Shown: positions 34,101 through 46,258 of the stretch, piece by piece
Layout of the letters: every line of letters starts with the position of its first letter
Position numbering within the stretch: position 1 is the stretch's first letter
Assembly (NCBI GenBank): GCA_019915015.1
Contig: JAHBBC010000016.1
Location: forward strand, 496,001 to 560,000
DNA from: Auriscalpium vulgare
Lineage: Eukaryota; Basidiomycota; Agaricomycetes; Russulales; Auriscalpiaceae
DNA length: 64,000 nt
Reading direction: 5' to 3'
Made by a program: the position numbers and the translations under genes
The notes under the pieces: model-generated
Database searches by the model: none
What the model saw: the letters and a program-made list of their open reading frames with translations, nothing else
Told to the model about the DNA's origin: nothing

Positions 34101-36419
34101 ATATTCAGAATCCTCACGAGGGCCGCAAAGTCGAGGACATTGCTCGCGAGCTGGTGGGCAAGAAGACGTTCATCAGCTGGCCATTCCTCCAGGAAGGCCT
34201 CGTCGCATCAGTGTCGGACTCGCTGTTCAAGTACGAGAAGATCTCCGTCACGCCAGGCGCGCCGCAGCGGGTGGTCAGCAACCCACATTCGCAGCAGGGG
34301 CTGAGCATGTGGAAGGCAAAATCAGAGCGCATCGAGCAGATCTACTCGAAGAAGACGGGTGTCATCACCGGCAGTGTGGAGGTCCTGCTACATGTGCGGC
34401 CGCTCAAAGGTGAGCTTTCTCATATTTACCACGGGATTATAGGAGCCTGTTCACCGGTCGCTCCAGGTCTCAAACGACTGGAAAGCGGTGCGCTAGTAAA
34501 AGACTACGAGGCCGCGAACAAAGAGGTCGAAGTGGCCGTTCAGCTTGCCGTGCCTGAGGTTGTGGCTGAAGATCCCCGCTTCATGGAGAAGGAGCCTCCA
34601 CCTTTGTCGGAAGAGTACCCCGATGGCAGCAAGGTGTTCTTCCTCGGCGAACACGCGTACGGTGTGGCTGCCCAGGTCTCCTCCACGACGAAAGACTCGT
34701 TGTCTGTCGTTCTTGCGGTAAGCTGTTAATTCTGCCTTGCAAACGTCGAGACTGAAGAACTGACTGAATGCCTCAGATCTCGCCATCGGACAAGACAGAG
34801 AAGGACCTGTTCAAATCTATTGTGACCGACCGCCTGCCTACGAAGTACTACCCTTCTTACACCGTTGCTGACATGCTTGGCATTTCGTCGCGGGCGCTGT
34901 CGAGGATCACGTCAAGCTTCATGGTTCTTACCACCGACAATCAGAAAGTCAATCTCGGGCTGAGCCTAAAGTTTGAGGCGAAGGGGATGAAAGTTTTGGA
35001 TTACTCGCGGAAAGAAAGCCGGTACTGGGAGTTCAGTGACGTCGCCGTGGACCTGATCCGCGAGTATCGGGTATGTGTTTGGCTTCGATTGCAGCTTGAC
35101 GTCGCTCACCATGCGCCTTCGCTTCAGCAAAAGTACCCTGACGTGTTTCGGTCATTAGACCGTTCGGGTGACGGTACGTGTCGATCTATCAGTCTGCTAC
35201 GTATCTTCGTGTCGGCTAAATTAAGGGCAGACATGGCGAAGGCCGCAACAACCTTCCAGGGCGTTGATGACCCCGATGCGAGAGCAAAGGAGATACGGTC
35301 ATGGCTGGCGACGAAAGGAGTCCGAGACTTCGAGCCCGTGTCACTATTCTGCGATCAGCTCAAGAAGGTACGCTCGGTATGCTTCCTCGTGTAAATAAAG
35401 CTGATCCAAATCTGCCATAGACCACAGTGGCTGAGATCGAGAAACTCGCGGACGACTCCAACCGCAGCCGGTCTCCATCGAATTTCAAGAAGGTGGTCGT
35501 GAATAAGATCCCGAGACGCGCGGTCCTCAAACCGGCACATGCTGTCTATCGCCTGCAAAACCAAAGTTTCACGCTAGGGGATAGGGTAACCATGGTACAG
35601 GACAGCGGAGGCGTGCCCCTCTCTGCAAAAGGTGTGGTGATTGGTTTGAACGCGAAAAACATGGACGTCGTGTGGGACGTCGCGTTCATGTCGGGTACCA
35701 CACTCGGCGACAGGTTGGTCTTGAAATGGAAATATTGGCCGTCAAACTCACACTGCGATGCTTTTCAGATGTTCCCAATATCGTGGTTCGACAGTTGAGT
35801 TCAACACGTGCTTGAATCTGTCGCACCCGCAATTTGTTACGTCGGTCAATCCCAAGGCCCCGCCTCCTGCGCCAAATCCGCCATTCCAGCCGAGATTTGG
35901 CCCCCACCCGGCGATCCAGCCTCGTGCTGGTCAACAAGCAGCGTCCGGCTTCCGAGCTGCCCCTGCGCCTTCAAAGTAAGTGCTATCCAAGACATTACTC
36001 CATATGAGTGTCTCACCGTGATTCACAGCGGAGCATCGCCTGTGCATATCATGACTAACCCTAATCGTGGGCGAGGAGGATATGTGAACGGGCGTGGCGG
36101 CCCACCTCATGCAAAGCACGCGAACGGCCCGGCGCCGGCGCCTGCTGTGAATGGCGCTGCGTCAGCTCTTGCTCCAGAAGTTGCTCCGGCAGACGCGGAA
36201 GACGCAGAGGCGAAGCAGTCGCCTCCCGCCACGCGAGGTGCATTCAATCACCATCGGGGCGGTCAGAACCATACTCCGCCGATGCCTCCACGAGGCGGCT
36301 TCATGAACACTTTCAGAGGGCGCGGAGGGTTTGGCGGTGGGTTTGAGAGAGGAAGGGCACGAGGAGGGTTCCGTGGTGGGCGCGGGCGCGGGTTCGCTGC
36401 GCCGCCGTTGCCGTCGTAA
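31108..36419 (+). CDS. XRN1: 5'-3' exoribonuclease 1
   Basis: Cytoplasmic mRNA decay enzyme that degrades decapped RNA from the 5' end. The N-terminus MGIPKFFRYISERY is assembled from tiny exons: 31108-31111 (ATGG), 31159-31169, 31225-31241, 31302-31357 and 31414-31453; all phases fit. Catalytic-domain landmarks follow: YLDFNGIIHNC, DGVAPRAKMNQQRSRRFR, SGHDVPGEGEHKIMEYIR, YGLDADLIMLGLLSHDPHF and VFVGNDFLPHLPDLHI. Then come the second conserved block (WVEGLQWVMFYYYSGVASW) and the barrel/SH3-like regions typical of XRN1 rather than nuclear XRN2/Rat1. An acidic patch (DDDEWEDEDEEGRD) is present. The C-terminus is rich in RGG/RG repeats (NPNRGRGGYVNGRGG, then several more), a basic low-complexity tail. 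About 1,380 residues from roughly 20 exons. Identity is firm; some later splice joins are approximate. Confidence 0.95.
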
Positions 36420-36734
36420 AGCTGAGCAGGCCTCTTTTGAGACGCATATGCATCACCGCGTCGCATCGCTTTCTGTAAGTATCTACGGTAATGTTGTGGG
36501 TATTCTATGTAATGTCTACATACGCATGTGTACATCACTTTAGTACTATATCATTGTTATAGCACCTTGTATTTTGCCGCGGGGCCCGGGCAGTACTACA
36601 CTGGTTTCCCACGCATCGCGTCGCGCCTACAAACTCGAAAAAGGAAACTCCGAGTCTGACTTCCAGCGTTGCGGCGAAGAAAGTTTGTAGCATCCTTCTC
36701 TCGCACTCCCTTTTCACGCCTTGCAGGTACTGCC
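36420..36734. other. Intergenic, XRN1 to GMP synthase
   Basis: About 315 bases between two plus-strand genes. It contains the 3' UTR of XRN1 and the promoter of the next gene. No coding signal. Confidence 0.5.
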
Positions 36735-38878
36735 ATGGCAGAAATCCACGATCAATTCGACACCATCCTTATTCTGGATTTCGGCTCTCAGGTCAACCCA
36801 GCGATTGTCGCGTGCGCACTGCGTATCTGACCTGACCGATTTCCAGTACAGCCATCTGATCACCCGGAGATGTCGAGAACTGAATGTCTACGCGGAGCTG
36901 ATGCCATGTACCCAGAAGCTGAAGGATCTGAAGTGGACGCCGAAAGGTGTGTGGCCAAGACCTGGTGCGGTCGGCACCGTCAACTCACCATCTTCGCAGG
37001 AATCATTCTCTCCGGGTCGCCCTACTCTGTCTACGACAATGATGCACCACATGTGGACCCCGATGTCTTCGAGTTGGGTGTGCCCATCTTGGGTATATGC
37101 TATGGGCTGCAGGCGCGTGAAAAGTCAAATTTGTTTCCCTAACTCTTGCCTGACCATGTGCACAGGAGCTAGCCTGGCAGCTTGGAGGCACTGTCGCACA
37201 ATGCGATCATCGCGAGTACGGGTTTGCGCAGGTCCAGATCAACAAAATAGACAAGGAGGGATCCTCAGTCAATGCGTTGTTTGAGGGCCTCGGCGATGAC
37301 CTTCAGGTGAGCACCTATATCTTCTGTTAGATCCATGTTTCTGACAGCAACACAGGTTTGGATGTCCCATGGAGACCAACTCTCGGGACTTCCGACAGGT
37401 TTCCAAGTCATCGGCCATACCAAAACAGCGCCCTTCGCTGCAATTGTCCACGATTCAAAACCTATATATGGTATCCAATTCCACCCGGAGGTGACACATT
37501 CTCCTCGAGGGAAAGAAGTCATCGGCCGGTTTGTGCTCAACATCTGCGGCTGCAAAACGGACTGGACGATGGTGAGTTGCCCTCCATACACATTCCGGAG
37601 GGGGGCTTATGCCTATCGCAGGAAGAATTCATTGGGAAGGAGATCAAGCGCATCCGGGAGATATGCGGGCCCAAAGGTCGTGTCATCGGTGCTGTTAGCG
37701 GAGGCGTCGACAGCACCGTTGCTGCGAAGCTGATGCATGAAGCAATAGGCGACAGGTTACCTCAATACTCATATGCTTGGGGCGCTCCGCTGATCCTGGC
37801 TGTAGGTTCCACGCCATCATGGTCGACAACGGTGTCCTGCGCATGAACGAGGCCAAGCAGGTCAATGAGATGCTCAACAAGGACCTTGGTGTCAACCTCA
37901 CCGTCGTCGACGCGTCGGACCTTTTCCTGTCGCGACTCGATGGCGTCGAGGACCCCGAGAAAAAGCGCAAGATCATTGGCAACACTTTCATCAACATCTT
38001 TGAGGAGCAGGCAGCAAAGCTCGAGGCAGAGGCGGAGCAGGAGGAGAAAGAGCTCGGGGCAGAGGCGAAGGGCAAGATCGAGTGGCTGTTGCAGGGCACA
38101 CTCTACCCCGACGTTATCGAGAGCATCAGCTTCAAAGGGCCCAGCGCGACGATCAAGACACACCACAATGTCGGTGGCTTGCTCGCGGATATGAAGCTCA
38201 AGCTCATCGAGCCTCTGCGAGAGCTATTCAAAGGTGCGTACTTCCGGTTGCCCCTCTGCCGGCCGACTGATACAAGCTGTCTCTCAGATGAGGTCCGCGC
38301 TCTCGGCCGCTTGCTCTCCATCCCGGCGCCATTGGTTCAGCGGCACCCCTTCCCAGGACCGGGTCTCGCAATTCGCATCCTCGGGCCCGTCACGCGGGAG
38401 CAGGTCAAGATCCTGCAGCACGCGGACAGCATCTACATCGAGGAAATCCGTGCGGCGAACCTATACAACGAGATCAGCCAGGCGTTCGCCGTGCTCCTGC
38501 CTGTGAAGGCGGTCGGCGTCATGGGCGACAAGCGCACATACGAGCAGGTGGCGAACCGTGCTTTGAGAGGCATTGTGAAATGCTGACGGATTTAGGTTAT
38601 CGCGCTGCGGGCGGTGCAATCGGAGGATTTCATGACCGCGGACTGGTAGGATAACTCGCGGCAGCTTGACCGCGTTCTTCTGACCTAGTTCGTCTTTAGG
38701 TATGTCTTCCCGCCCGAAGTCCTGAGGCGCATATCGTCCCGCATAACGAACGAGGTGTCTGGCATTAATCGCGTTACATATGACATTTCGTCGAAACCTC
38801 CTGGCGTAAGTGCCGCCCTTCATACCTTTGTGCTGTTCTCAGGACTGAAAGTTTAAACAGACTGTGGAGTGGCTCTAG
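36735..38878 (+). CDS. guaA/GUA1: GMP synthase (glutamine-hydrolysing)
   Basis: Converts XMP, ATP and glutamine to GMP, the last step of guanine nucleotide synthesis. About eleven exons, approximately 540 residues. The glutamine amidotransferase half comes first: [42 protein letters not shown] with the nucleophilic Cys, and [11 protein letters not shown] with the catalytic His. The synthase half has the P-loop [45 protein letters not shown] and [15 protein letters not shown]; the dimerisation tail ends VEWL. The final exon (about 38861-38878) completes the usual C-terminus. Fungal genes are usually called GUA1. Convergent with the Lon gene, with only about 180 bases between the stops. Confidence 0.95.
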
Positions 38879-39061
38879 ACAGAGATGGTAGCAACACCTA
38901 GAACCTGGAAGCGGCAGGAACATGAACAAATCGTGAGTTGAGGACAGATCTTGTAATACACAATAATTGCTATGTAGTTCGCGGCAGCAAAGCTCTCTAA
39001 AAATGCGGATAACAGTTTACGTCGCTGTGATATGGATGATAGATAGATGTTGACTGTGCGA

Positions 39062-42000
39062 TCATGAAGAAAGTGTGTCCTTCCAGCGCTCTGTGATCGG
39101 CGCGCCGCGGAAGACCTCCTGCAGTACCTCCCGCACGTCCTCGACGTACACGAACCGAATGCCTACCTTCACGCTCTCCGGTACATTCTCCTCAATGTCG
39201 GCGCGGTTGGCCGCGGGCGCGAGGATAGTCTTGATCCCGGCGCGGTGCGCTGCAAGTATCTTCTCCTTCAATCCACCAACGGGGAGGACTTGGCCAACGA
39301 GTGAAATTTCGCCCGTCATTGCTGTACAAATACGCAATCAGTAGGTAGCCCTCTTCAACATGGTACAGCAATGTGCACTCACCGATGTCTGGATTGATTT
39401 GCGTTTTCGTGAAGAGCGAGACAAACGCGGACAAGAGAGCGGTACCAGCACTGGGACCCTCCTTGCCGATGCTGCCTTCTGGCATATGCACGTGGATATC
39501 GCGATCATTCAGAATCATGTCATTCTCGTTCTCAGTGATGCCAAGTTGGTAAGCGTGCGCCTTGGTCCAGCTCAACGCTATTTGGGCGCTCTCTCGGATG
39601 ACCTCACCGAGTTTACCGGTGAGCTGCAGTCCACCTTTGCCAGGCATTGTCTGAGTCGCGCAGAGCGTCAGCGAGCTCTCCCTTGCACAAGTATGGGGAT
39701 ACGCACTGTGGCCTCAATAGGCATGACGGCGCCGGAGCCGTTCCCAAGGTATCCCAGGCCCGTGCTCACACCAGCCGGTGGCGGGCGAACGTACATTCTG
39801 TCCTTGTGGTATATTGGGGGACCAACATAGTCCTTGAGGTTGTCTGGTGTGATCTTGATGTGGACAGAATCAGGGACCTTTAGAGGCTGGCGCTTCTCCG
39901 TGGTAACGGTCTTCTCCGACGAGGCGGCGGTCGCGACGACCGCCGCCCCAGTCTCAGGAATCGAGGTTTGCGGGTTAGCATGATCATTCGCAGGCGCGTC
40001 TTGGGACTCGACCGTCTTGGCATGGCCCTGGGCATCGGTCGGGTGATCTGATAAGGCCTGGGCCTCAGGGAAAGCCTCCTCGCCAAGCTCTTGCACAATC
40101 TTCAAAGAAGCCTTGCGATAGATCTTTTGAAGTTCCATGTTAGCTCATGACACTGAGTACTACAAAGGTACATTGTGCGCACCTTGTCGATATGCTTCTT
40201 GAGATTTCGGACACCACTCTCGCGAGCATAGTACTTGATCAGCGCGTCAATCGCAGCGAGGTCAAGCTCCACGTCCGCATCTTTCAAGCCAGAGGCTTCC
40301 TTCGCCTGCGGCCCGAGGAATTGCTGCGCGATCATGGACTTTTCTTCAGAGACGTATCCACTGACTTCGATGACCTCCATGCGATCAAGCAGGGGAGCTG
40401 GGATAGTGTCGAGATTGTTGGCTGCATATAATGAGTTAGCGGACATACGGAGTCGGACATGTGTACATACCAGTGCAGACGAAGAGGACGCGAGACAGGT
40501 CGACAGGAACATCCATGCTGGGTCGCGCCGTAAGCGCACTGAGAAAAAAACACAACGGGAAGTACCAACTAATGGTCGAGGAACGCAGTGTTCTGTTCGG
40601 GGTCCAGCATCTCCAACAATGCACTGGCTGGATCGCCGTTGATCCCTCGGCCGACCTTGTCCACCTCATCGATAAGGACGAGAGGATTCTCTGTGCCAAC
40701 ACGCTTTAACGCCTGTATGATCTTCCCAGGAAGTGCGCTGCATCACACGCCAATTCAGAACACTCCGCACATTTGAAGAGGTTTAACACACCCGACATAT
40801 GTCCTCCGGTGCCCTTTGATTTCCGCGACGTCCGTGAGACCACCCACTGAGAAGCGGAAAAACTGGCGATTTAAGGCTCGCGCGATGGACTTGCCGATTG
40901 ACGTCTTGCCCACGCCTGGCGGACCTGCTAGGCAAATGATCTTGCCTTCGACTGTGCCGCGCAACTTGCCAACTGCGAGGAATTCGAGGATGCGGTCCTT
41001 GACGTCCTTCAGGCCGTAGTGATCCTCATTGAGGACCTGGGTCGCATGTGCAATGGAGTAGTTCTCAGGAGAGTGTTGGCCCCAAGGAATCTGAAAACGC
41101 GTCATGTAAGTTTATAGTGTCTACTTCGGAAGAGGGGGAACGCACCTGCGTCAGCCAGTCGAGGTAGTTGCGTGTAACGTTGGCCTCCGAAGCGGCAGGC
41201 TCGAGGTGCATGAGCTTGTTGATCTCCTCGTCGAATACCTTCTTGACCTGCTCGGGCATGTTGAGAGAGGCCGCACGCTCCTTCAGCTTCTCGATGAGCT
41301 TGTCTTTGCCGTCCGATTCCATGCCGAGCTCCTTCTTGATACCCTTCAGCTGCTCCATCAAATAGTACTCGCGTTGCCGTTTTGCGATCTTGCTGTCCAC
41401 GTCCCGCGAGAGCTTGCTCTGCAGCTGGGCGTTGATCAGTTCCTTCTTGAGCACGAGAAGCGCTTTGCGCAGGCGGTCCTCAACGACGAGCGACTCGAGT
41501 ACGTCTTGCAGCTCGCCAACTTCGCCTGTGGAGACCGCCGCCGCGAAGTCTGCAAGCTTGTCCGGCTCATCGAAGACGTTAGAGGCAACCTGATTGATAG
41601 AGAAGTTCGTGATCTGGTCGCGGAAGAGGGGGTTGAGCTGGGCGATGTCCTTAAACACGGAGACAATCTCGGACATGAATGCCCGAATGTACTGGTCGTC
41701 TTTGTTATACGGCTGGGTGACCAGATTATCGATGTTGACGATAGAGACGTCGTGGTCTTGTAAGAACGAAGTTTGAAGCGGCGTGGGGTGAAGCTTTGCA
41801 ACCTGCTCTTCTGCCAGCGACTCTTCTGACGGCGGTGGGGTAGAAGGAGGGGTAGGCAAAGTTGCTTCTGATGACTCTGGGGAAGACACCGGGGGTTCCA
41901 CTACGCTCTCGACATGGGCGGTGGAGACTTGTGAGCCTCCAGCCTTGACGAGGTCAGTGATCTTGATACGGCGGTGCGGGTATAGTACCGCGGTCAAACC

Positions 42001-42690
42001 CTCCTCCTTGTCTTCATCTTTCCCTGTCGGGCTGTTCGCCGCAAATACGCTCGTGATCTGCGCGAAGACGCCGACGCTGTGCACCGAGTTGATGTCCGTG
42101 ATGACGTCCGAGTCCGCCTGTTCGTCCTTGAGTAGGAACGCACCGAGATACGGCTGCCCACGCTTCATCATCTCCTTGACCGCAGCAACAACCTGCGGAT
42201 TCCGAATGACTACTGCCTTGTAAAAACCGGGGAAGAGAGGTCGTCGCGCTATTGGTAGAGCGAGGACCTGAGGATAGACTTCAGGTACGGATTGTCGTGA
42301 AATGGACGTCTGCGGGGTCGGCGGCGCGTCCGGGGGAGGGGCGTTCGGTGGGTCTGAGCCATCAGAACTACTCCCGCCTGACGACGATGAAGAGGAAGGC
42401 GGCGCCGACGCTGGAGAAGAGCCAGCAGGGTCCTCCGTGCCTCCGTCTAACCGCACCGAATTGTTCTCCTGCGCCACCTCCGCATCAGTGTCTACCCATC
42501 GTGGCCGCGCGGCTTTTGGAGGAAAGTAATCGACGACAGTCGAGTAGGCGGCCCTGCGTTCGGCGAATACGCGCTCGGTGGGTCGATGTGCTCCAGTCAC
42601 CCGAGCAGTCGACGCATTACTCAGAGCACGCTGAGCGGACGTGCCTCCTCGTCGGGTCGCGGCGACGCGAAGACTGCCGAAGAAGTTCAT
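39062..42690 (-). CDS. PIM1: Mitochondrial Lon protease (PIM1 type)
   Basis: ATP-dependent serine protease of the mitochondrial matrix. About 1,080 residues in about seven exons. The N-terminus [16 protein letters not shown] is arginine-rich and lacks acidic residues, as expected of a matrix-targeting sequence. A Ser/Pro linker follows, then the substrate-binding domain ([19 protein letters not shown]), the coiled-coil part, the Walker A loop [19 protein letters not shown], and the protease domain with catalytic Ser in [15 protein letters not shown] and catalytic Lys in [14 protein letters not shown]. The C-terminus is [11 protein letters not shown]. Length and order match fungal PIM1. A charged insert between ATPase and protease domains (residues ~800-850, rich in Ser, Ala and Thr) is longer than in the bacterial enzyme and typical of mitochondrial Lon. 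Confidence 0.95.
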
Positions 42691-43517
42691 CGACTACCCG
42701 CTGGCGGCAGTCGACTTCGAGGAGAGAGAGAAGAAAGGGCTCGTGGACGAGGGAGGTAAGCCGACCGTGTGCTCACCGACTCGCTGAGCGCGCGAAGTTG
42801 ATGACGCAAGCGCTGCCTTACCAATTGCCATCGTCGCGAAACACGTAAGATATTCCGAGCTCTTCACTCACCCCGAGGCTTGTCGGTTCGATTGTCCCGA
42901 GGTATGGACTTGTTTTGCTGAACACGGGTGGAACCTGACTGCACCTTGAGAGGCCTCTCATCTCTGTACCCCCACATCTCATGTCGCATAGTCATCGGCT
43001 CTGCAGGCGCGACATTAGGTGACATGACTTGCACGATCTCTTGTCCTCGGTCTGGGGGGCTGTAGTCTTCGCTAGCGCTTGTTGGCCGCCTGCGCAGCTA
43101 CTGTGCTCTGCAACGCCGCTCACGGACGCTGTCGATCAAGAATGTATTTGCTATCGACGAAGCCTCGACCTATTTGCTGCAGTGCCTTTGTGTCAAAAAC
43201 AAGCATCCTGTGCACGTGTGGATTTGTTTCCTTCGCCCATTTGTATACTTATTGAAGGAAGTCAGATCGGTGCTGTGCTCCAGGGACGCCTGCGCCGTGC
43301 GGGCGCACTAGTGCTCGTTGCAACGAATCGTGATGGACTGTACTCATAGGACTAGGATGCACGGACCTTGTACTCAATTGATTTTGACATAATTTTGACA
43401 GCCGCCTTGAAGTTGACGCCCTGACTCGGAGGGTACCCCTACTGGCGATGTACACGTACACATTGCCGAGCCTCAAATAAACGAATAGATTCACAACATT
43501 CCCTTTGTCACGCGTCC
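42691..43517. other. Divergent intergenic region
   Basis: Between the Lon and aspartic protease starts. No gene or obvious repeat was seen. Confidence 0.45.
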
Positions 43518-45426
43518 ATGCATATCCCTCACATCACACTCTACCTACCCCTTGTCCTCCAATGCGCTGCCAATGTCGTCGGCGTTCGACTTGCTATTCA
43601 AGGCCGGGAGAAGAGATCCCCTCACCAACGGCTGGGCAAGAGAGGAATCTCGCTTCTCGACAACGACACCAACTTTGGCTACTACACTAACATCACATTG
43701 GGGGGCTCTAACTACGAAGTGAGCATTGACACTGGCAGGTAAGAGTTGATAAGCTTGCAAGTGGAGAGCTGACACTCATTCCTACGAAGCTCGGATCTTT
43801 GGGTCGTTGGTCCGGTCCCGAATGCTCGAGATTCGGGCGCCACTGCTGAAGTGCAGTATGCGATTGGAGGAGTGGAAGGTTCGCACTACATCTATGCATT
43901 CTCCTTGCTTGCCTCTTAATTCCATAATCAAGGGTCCGTCAAATTTGCGACTCTCGAGCTTCTAGGGAGCATCATCGAGGATCAGGCTTTTCGTGAGTTC
44001 TATTCTCACGTCTTGCACAGTGGAGGCAGACATCAACAATATAGGAATCGGAGAAGGGCTCATCGGTCTTGGACCCTTCTGGGGTTCTTCAATCTACGAG
44101 GCACTTGGAGAGCAGCCGGTTGGCGACCCTCCACTCGACAGTATATTTCGCCAGAACGCCAGCGCACCGAACATCCTCACAGTGCTGCTTGACCGGTCGA
44201 ACGATCCCGGCAACCCGTATCCTGGCGACATGAGTATTGGGGAATTGCTGCCGGGCTACGACGCAATCACTGAACAGCCGCAACTCCCTGTCACCCTTAA
44301 CCCAGGAAACGATGTCTCGAACCAACACTGGCAACTTCTTCTTGACGAGGACGGGGTCATCGGCCCCGATGGCCAGCCTGCTGCCGTTGTGTCTGGTGTT
44401 CCGAGCACCCAGAATAAGGCGCAGCTGACCGTCGTCTTTGACACAGGCTTCACTTTCCCCCAGGTTCTGCCGTACGTGCATGCTCTGTTTTTTCTAGGTT
44501 TCCCTTGCCCTAAGTGATCCATTTAAGATCTGTCGCGGAGTCTTTCTATTCCGGCATAGAGGGGGCACAATTTGATTCTGTGAGCAACTTTTGGATCATC
44601 CCGTGTACCGCGGAAGTCAATGTCGCTTTCAAATTTGGCGGGGTTTCTTACCCCATTCACCCATTGGACATGAGCTCTGAGATAGATGATCCGTCTTATG
44701 CCGGCTCGTGCATTGGGCAGGTGCGTATGGCACATTTACCCTCTATAACTTCCGACTCAGACTCTGCTTCTACCTTAGTTCCAGCCTATCACGTTCAACG
44801 GCGACCCAGACCTCGACATGATTCTGGGCATGTCTTTCCGTAAGCGCTGTGATGTTTCTCATTGGCTCCGACAGCTCATTGCAGGCGCAGTGAGAAACGT
44901 CTACCTGTTGATCAACGCTGGTGACTTTGTTGACCAGACACCGAATAAAGCCAACCCATACATACAGCTCCTCTCGACGACGAACAGCACCGCGGCGCAC
45001 CTTGACTTTGTCAATGTCCGTCTCAATGGTACTAGTAGTGTGGCGAGCGCTACCGCCTCTATGGCACTACCCTCATCGAGCACGTCATCAGCCTACCCTA
45101 CGCCTTCTGACGTACCCGACGACGCTTCGTCCGGGGATCTGTTGAGAAGGATGACCTTGACCTTGGTCAGCGACTCCGACTCTCCCAGCCACGGTTACTT
45201 CGAACAACACAGGACTGCAGTTATCATTGGCGCCTCACTATGCGGGGGGCTGATTCTTTTGCTTGTAGCTAGCTTGGCGTTTGGTTTATACAAGTGGAGA
45301 GAAGCGGAGAAGCGTGCTATCGGGAAGTCGCGGAGCAGGCCCCTGAGTGCGTATCGTCCATTATACGACCCGGCACCGGCGGGGGAGATGGAGAAGGTCG
45401 AAGGGTATGGCGGTCGTGGATTGTAG
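43518..45426 (+). CDS. Pepsin-like (A1) aspartic protease with C-terminal membrane anchor
   Basis: About seven exons, around 510-530 residues. Begins with a signal-peptide-like MHIPHITLYLPLVLQCAANV and a short basic propeptide containing dibasic KR sites. The first catalytic motif is VSIDTGSSDLWVVG; the second, assembled across an intron, reads VVFDTGFTFPQVLPSVAESF. The flap region AEVQYAIGGVEGSV follows the first motif. Near the C-terminus TAVIIGASLCGGLILLLVASLAFGLYKW is a membrane span (shown here only in part as VIIGASLCGGLILLLVASLA), followed by a short basic cytosolic tail. This resembles yapsin-like or agaricomycete surface proteases. Aberrant: Phe replaces the usual Thr/Ser after the second DTG. 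Cleavage specificity is unknown. Confidence 0.87.
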
Positions 45427-46258
45427 TCCTTGCTCGTTGTCTTTTGTTTTCACAGACCTGGGCCTCGGTATTTGATGAAAAACGTTCTTGTTCTTTTTCA
45501 TAGGTTTTGTTCACGGACGTCTTATACTTTTTACGCAGCACGACAACGTTTTATTAACACAATTGACGAACTAATTGTTTTGAAGTGGACAAGAATGTCG
45601 GATCGCACGCTTGTGGTATTCACCGGGCCTAGATCCTGAAATTCTAAACGAGATGGCGGGGCTAAATTACTTATGAGTAACAGAACAACCGGGCAGCGTA
45701 CTTACTATTAGCGCAAGGGGAAAATGTGGCCTGCCGGTGATGCATGATGTACCAAAGCTTGGGAAAGAAAAGCCTTCATGAAGTCAACTTTAGCCTCTGA
45801 TACTGCGTGACTTCCACACTGTGACATTTGTGACGGCACGCGTTTGGCTCGAGCCTCGCGCAACACTGGCACTGGCACTGGTCCGGCCTCTGCAAAACCA
45901 CCTCGACAACGGCGGGCGGCGAGCTAAGGCGAGTGCTTTTTTGATTTTCCAGAGACTTATATTTTGATGGGCAGCATCATTGCAAAGAAAATTAGGAGGA
46001 CATCGCCAAACGAACGCTTCGCAGGCACTCCAAGATTGGAGCTCGAGCAGCGGCCAAGGTCAGCGTTCTTCAGATCGCTAAACTTTCATTACATGAAGGG
46101 GTATCATCTCTGCTTACAGCTACAACGACGGCCTCTTGGTGTATTGCTCACCGTGCAACCAGGGACTTCGGCACGGCCACTTCGACAACATACGGCCGAA
46201 AGAGGGCCCAAGACGATTGAGGCGCAGTAGGGAGAGGGAACAGAGCCACCGTTGAACG
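45427..46258. other. Intergenic, protease to coiled-coil gene
   Basis: 3' flank and promoter of two plus-strand genes. No coding signal recognised. Confidence 0.45.
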
